From UBA4582 sp002389265 (GTDB lineage: Bacteria; Pseudomonadota; Gammaproteobacteria; Pseudomonadales; Azotimanducaceae), in assembly GCA_943788825.1 (NCBI GenBank), contig CALSRT010000003.1, positions 186,001-250,000 of the forward strand: a DNA stretch of 64,000 nt. Reading direction: 5' to 3'. Below, in pieces: positions 63,196-64,000 of this stretch. The translations under genes were made by a program, and so were the position numbers. The notes under the pieces were generated by a model. It was not told where the DNA came from. It was given only the letters and a program-made list of their open reading frames with translations, and did not search any database. The first letter of the stretch is position 1, and the number at the start of each line of letters is the position of its first letter.

Positions 63196-63904
63196 GCCCC
63201 TGCTTCGCCCCGACTGGGCGCTGCCTGAGGCTGTGCAGTCGGCAGTTACCACGTGTTTTGGCGGTGTCAGCGAGCCACCCTACGGGACGTTGAATGTCGC
63301 GAGCCATGTGGCTGATCAGCCTGCGCGTGTGGCGGAGAACCGCCGTCGGGTTGAGGTGCTGGCGGAATTGCCGGCTCCGCCTTTATGGCTGCAACAGGTT
63401 CACGGCACGCGGGTATTGATGGCGAACCCAAGTAGTGCCAACGAACAGCAGGCAGATGCTGCCTACACAAGAGACCGGCACTGCGTGTTGGCTATTATGG
63501 CGGCTGACTGTTTACCGATTTTGTTGTGCAGCGATGATGGCGAGGAAATCGCGGCGATACATGCGGGTTGGCAGGGGCTCGCCGGACATATTATTGATGC
63601 TACAGTGGCGCGATTTTCAGCGCGTAAAATTTCAGCCTGGCTGGGGCCGGCGATCGGGCCCTGCCACTATGAAGTGGATGAGCCAGTCAGGTCGCGCTTC
63701 GACAGCAATTTTGGGTTTGGCCCAGGAAAGGATGACGGTCACTGGATGCTAGATCTGTTTGCGGTTGCCAGGCGCCAACTCTCAAAGGCCGGTGTTGCGT
63801 CCATTGCCGGAGGTGAGTGCTGCACCTATTGCGACTCGAGGTTTTATTCCCATCGCCGCGATGGTCAAACCGGCAGATTCGCGGCGCTGATTTGGCGGCG
63901 CTGA
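63188..63904 (+). CDS. pgeF: peptidoglycan editing factor/laccase-domain protein PgeF
   Basis: A 238-residue multicopper-oxidase-related (YfiH) protein. Landmarks are WLQQVHGTRV, MAADCLPILLCS, IHAGWQGLAGHII and GPAIGPCHYEV, which hold the metal-binding His and Cys. The family has purine nucleoside phosphorylase-type activity and affects peptidoglycan composition. It begins with GTG and overlaps rluD by 8 bases, the usual pairing. Confidence 0.92.
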   Translation: MTEPLLRPDWALPEAVQSAVTTCFGGVSEPPYGTLNVASHVADQPARVAENRRRVEVLAELPAPPLWLQQVHGTRVLMANPSSANEQQADAAYTRDRHCVLAIMAADCLPILLCSDDGEEIAAIHAGWQGLAGHIIDATVARFSARKISAWLGPAIGPCHYEVDEPVRSRFDSNFGFGPGKDDGHWMLDLFAVARRQLSKAGVASIAGGECCTYCDSRFYSHRRDGQTGRFAALIWRR

Positions 63905-63914
63905 TGGGGCGTTA

Positions 63915-64000
63915 TTAGCCGCTACAGTACTCGCGAATCGTCTGTCGCGCAGTCTCGATTTTTGCGGTTTTCTCCTCTGCGGTGAGTAGTCGATCTTCAC
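63915..64000 (-). CDS. 3' end of a gene cut by the window edge
   Basis: An open frame on the minus strand enters from beyond the right edge and stops at 63915, encoding EDRLLTAEEKTAKIETARQ and ending IREYCSG. The amphipathic sequence looks like real coding DNA. It is convergent with pgeF, 10 bases apart. Too short to identify. Confidence 0.45.
   Translation of the reverse strand, partial: EDRLLTAEEKTAKIETARQTIREYCSG

Overview
ORGANISM. The window reads as a gammaproteobacterial chromosome, probably a marine, Pseudomonadales/Cellvibrionales-like lineage. The right 26 kb (38.2-64 kb) carries the same gene block that surrounds the type IV pilus genes in Pseudomonas (ispB, rplU-rpmA, obg, proB, rpsT, murJ, ribF, lspA, fkpB, ispH, minor pilins, pilY1, pilR, pilS, bamD, rluD, pgeF). 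The left part adds an opp transporter, a large TonB receptor with an ECF sigma factor, and a two-component pair resembling the marine proteobacterial dedicated sortase systems. No phage, insertion sequence, CRISPR array or rRNA was seen. There is one tRNA (Pro, CGG). LEFT (0-12.9 kb). A CobT-like VWA protein and a NUDIX hydrolase are convergent with an oppABCDF operon on the minus strand. OppC carries an unusual periplasmic fibronectin-III-like insert. A TPR-sulfotransferase, a SAM methyltransferase, a 2OG-Fe(II) oxygenase and a DUF4826-like protein follow. MIDDLE (12.9-33 kb). Next come a TonB-dependent receptor and ECF sigma factor (no FecR nearby), a MoxR ATPase plus CoxE-like VWA pair, tesB, and ahcY co-transcribed with an ArsR-methyltransferase regulator (SahR-like) whose promoter is straddled by two matching inverted repeats. 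They are followed by the response regulator/histidine kinase pair, an nfeD-SPFH-SPFH cluster, and M28 peptidase, MAPEG and M48 protease genes. LIPID CLUSTER (33.4-37.7 kb). Four overlapping genes encode an FAD oxidoreductase, a DUF1365 protein and two different cyclopropane-synthase-like methyltransferases. The region looks more AT-rich and lies beside tRNA-Pro; it probably modifies membrane fatty acids. RIGHT (38-64 kb). The block begins with ispB, divergent from rplU-rpmA, then obgE (Asp-repeat tail), proB, rpsT, murJ, and ribF-lspA-fkpB-ispH with ileS missing from its usual place between ribF and lspA. The pilus operon follows: pilE, a FimT/FimU-type pilin, pilV, pilW (apparent frameshift in its leader), pilX, an unknown 138-residue secreted protein, and a 2005-residue PilY1 with six N-terminal Ig/cadherin-like domains. 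A convergent minus-strand unit, pilS-pilR-fimT-like, comes next, and the window ends with bamD divergent from rluD-pgeF. MAIN POINTS FOR FOLLOW-UP. These are the PilY1 adhesin fusion, the FN3-bearing OppC, the lipid-modification cluster with complementary active-site changes in its two methyltransferases, the SahR-like twin operators, the sortase-type two-component pair without a sortase, the pilW frameshift, and the ileS-less lspA operon.
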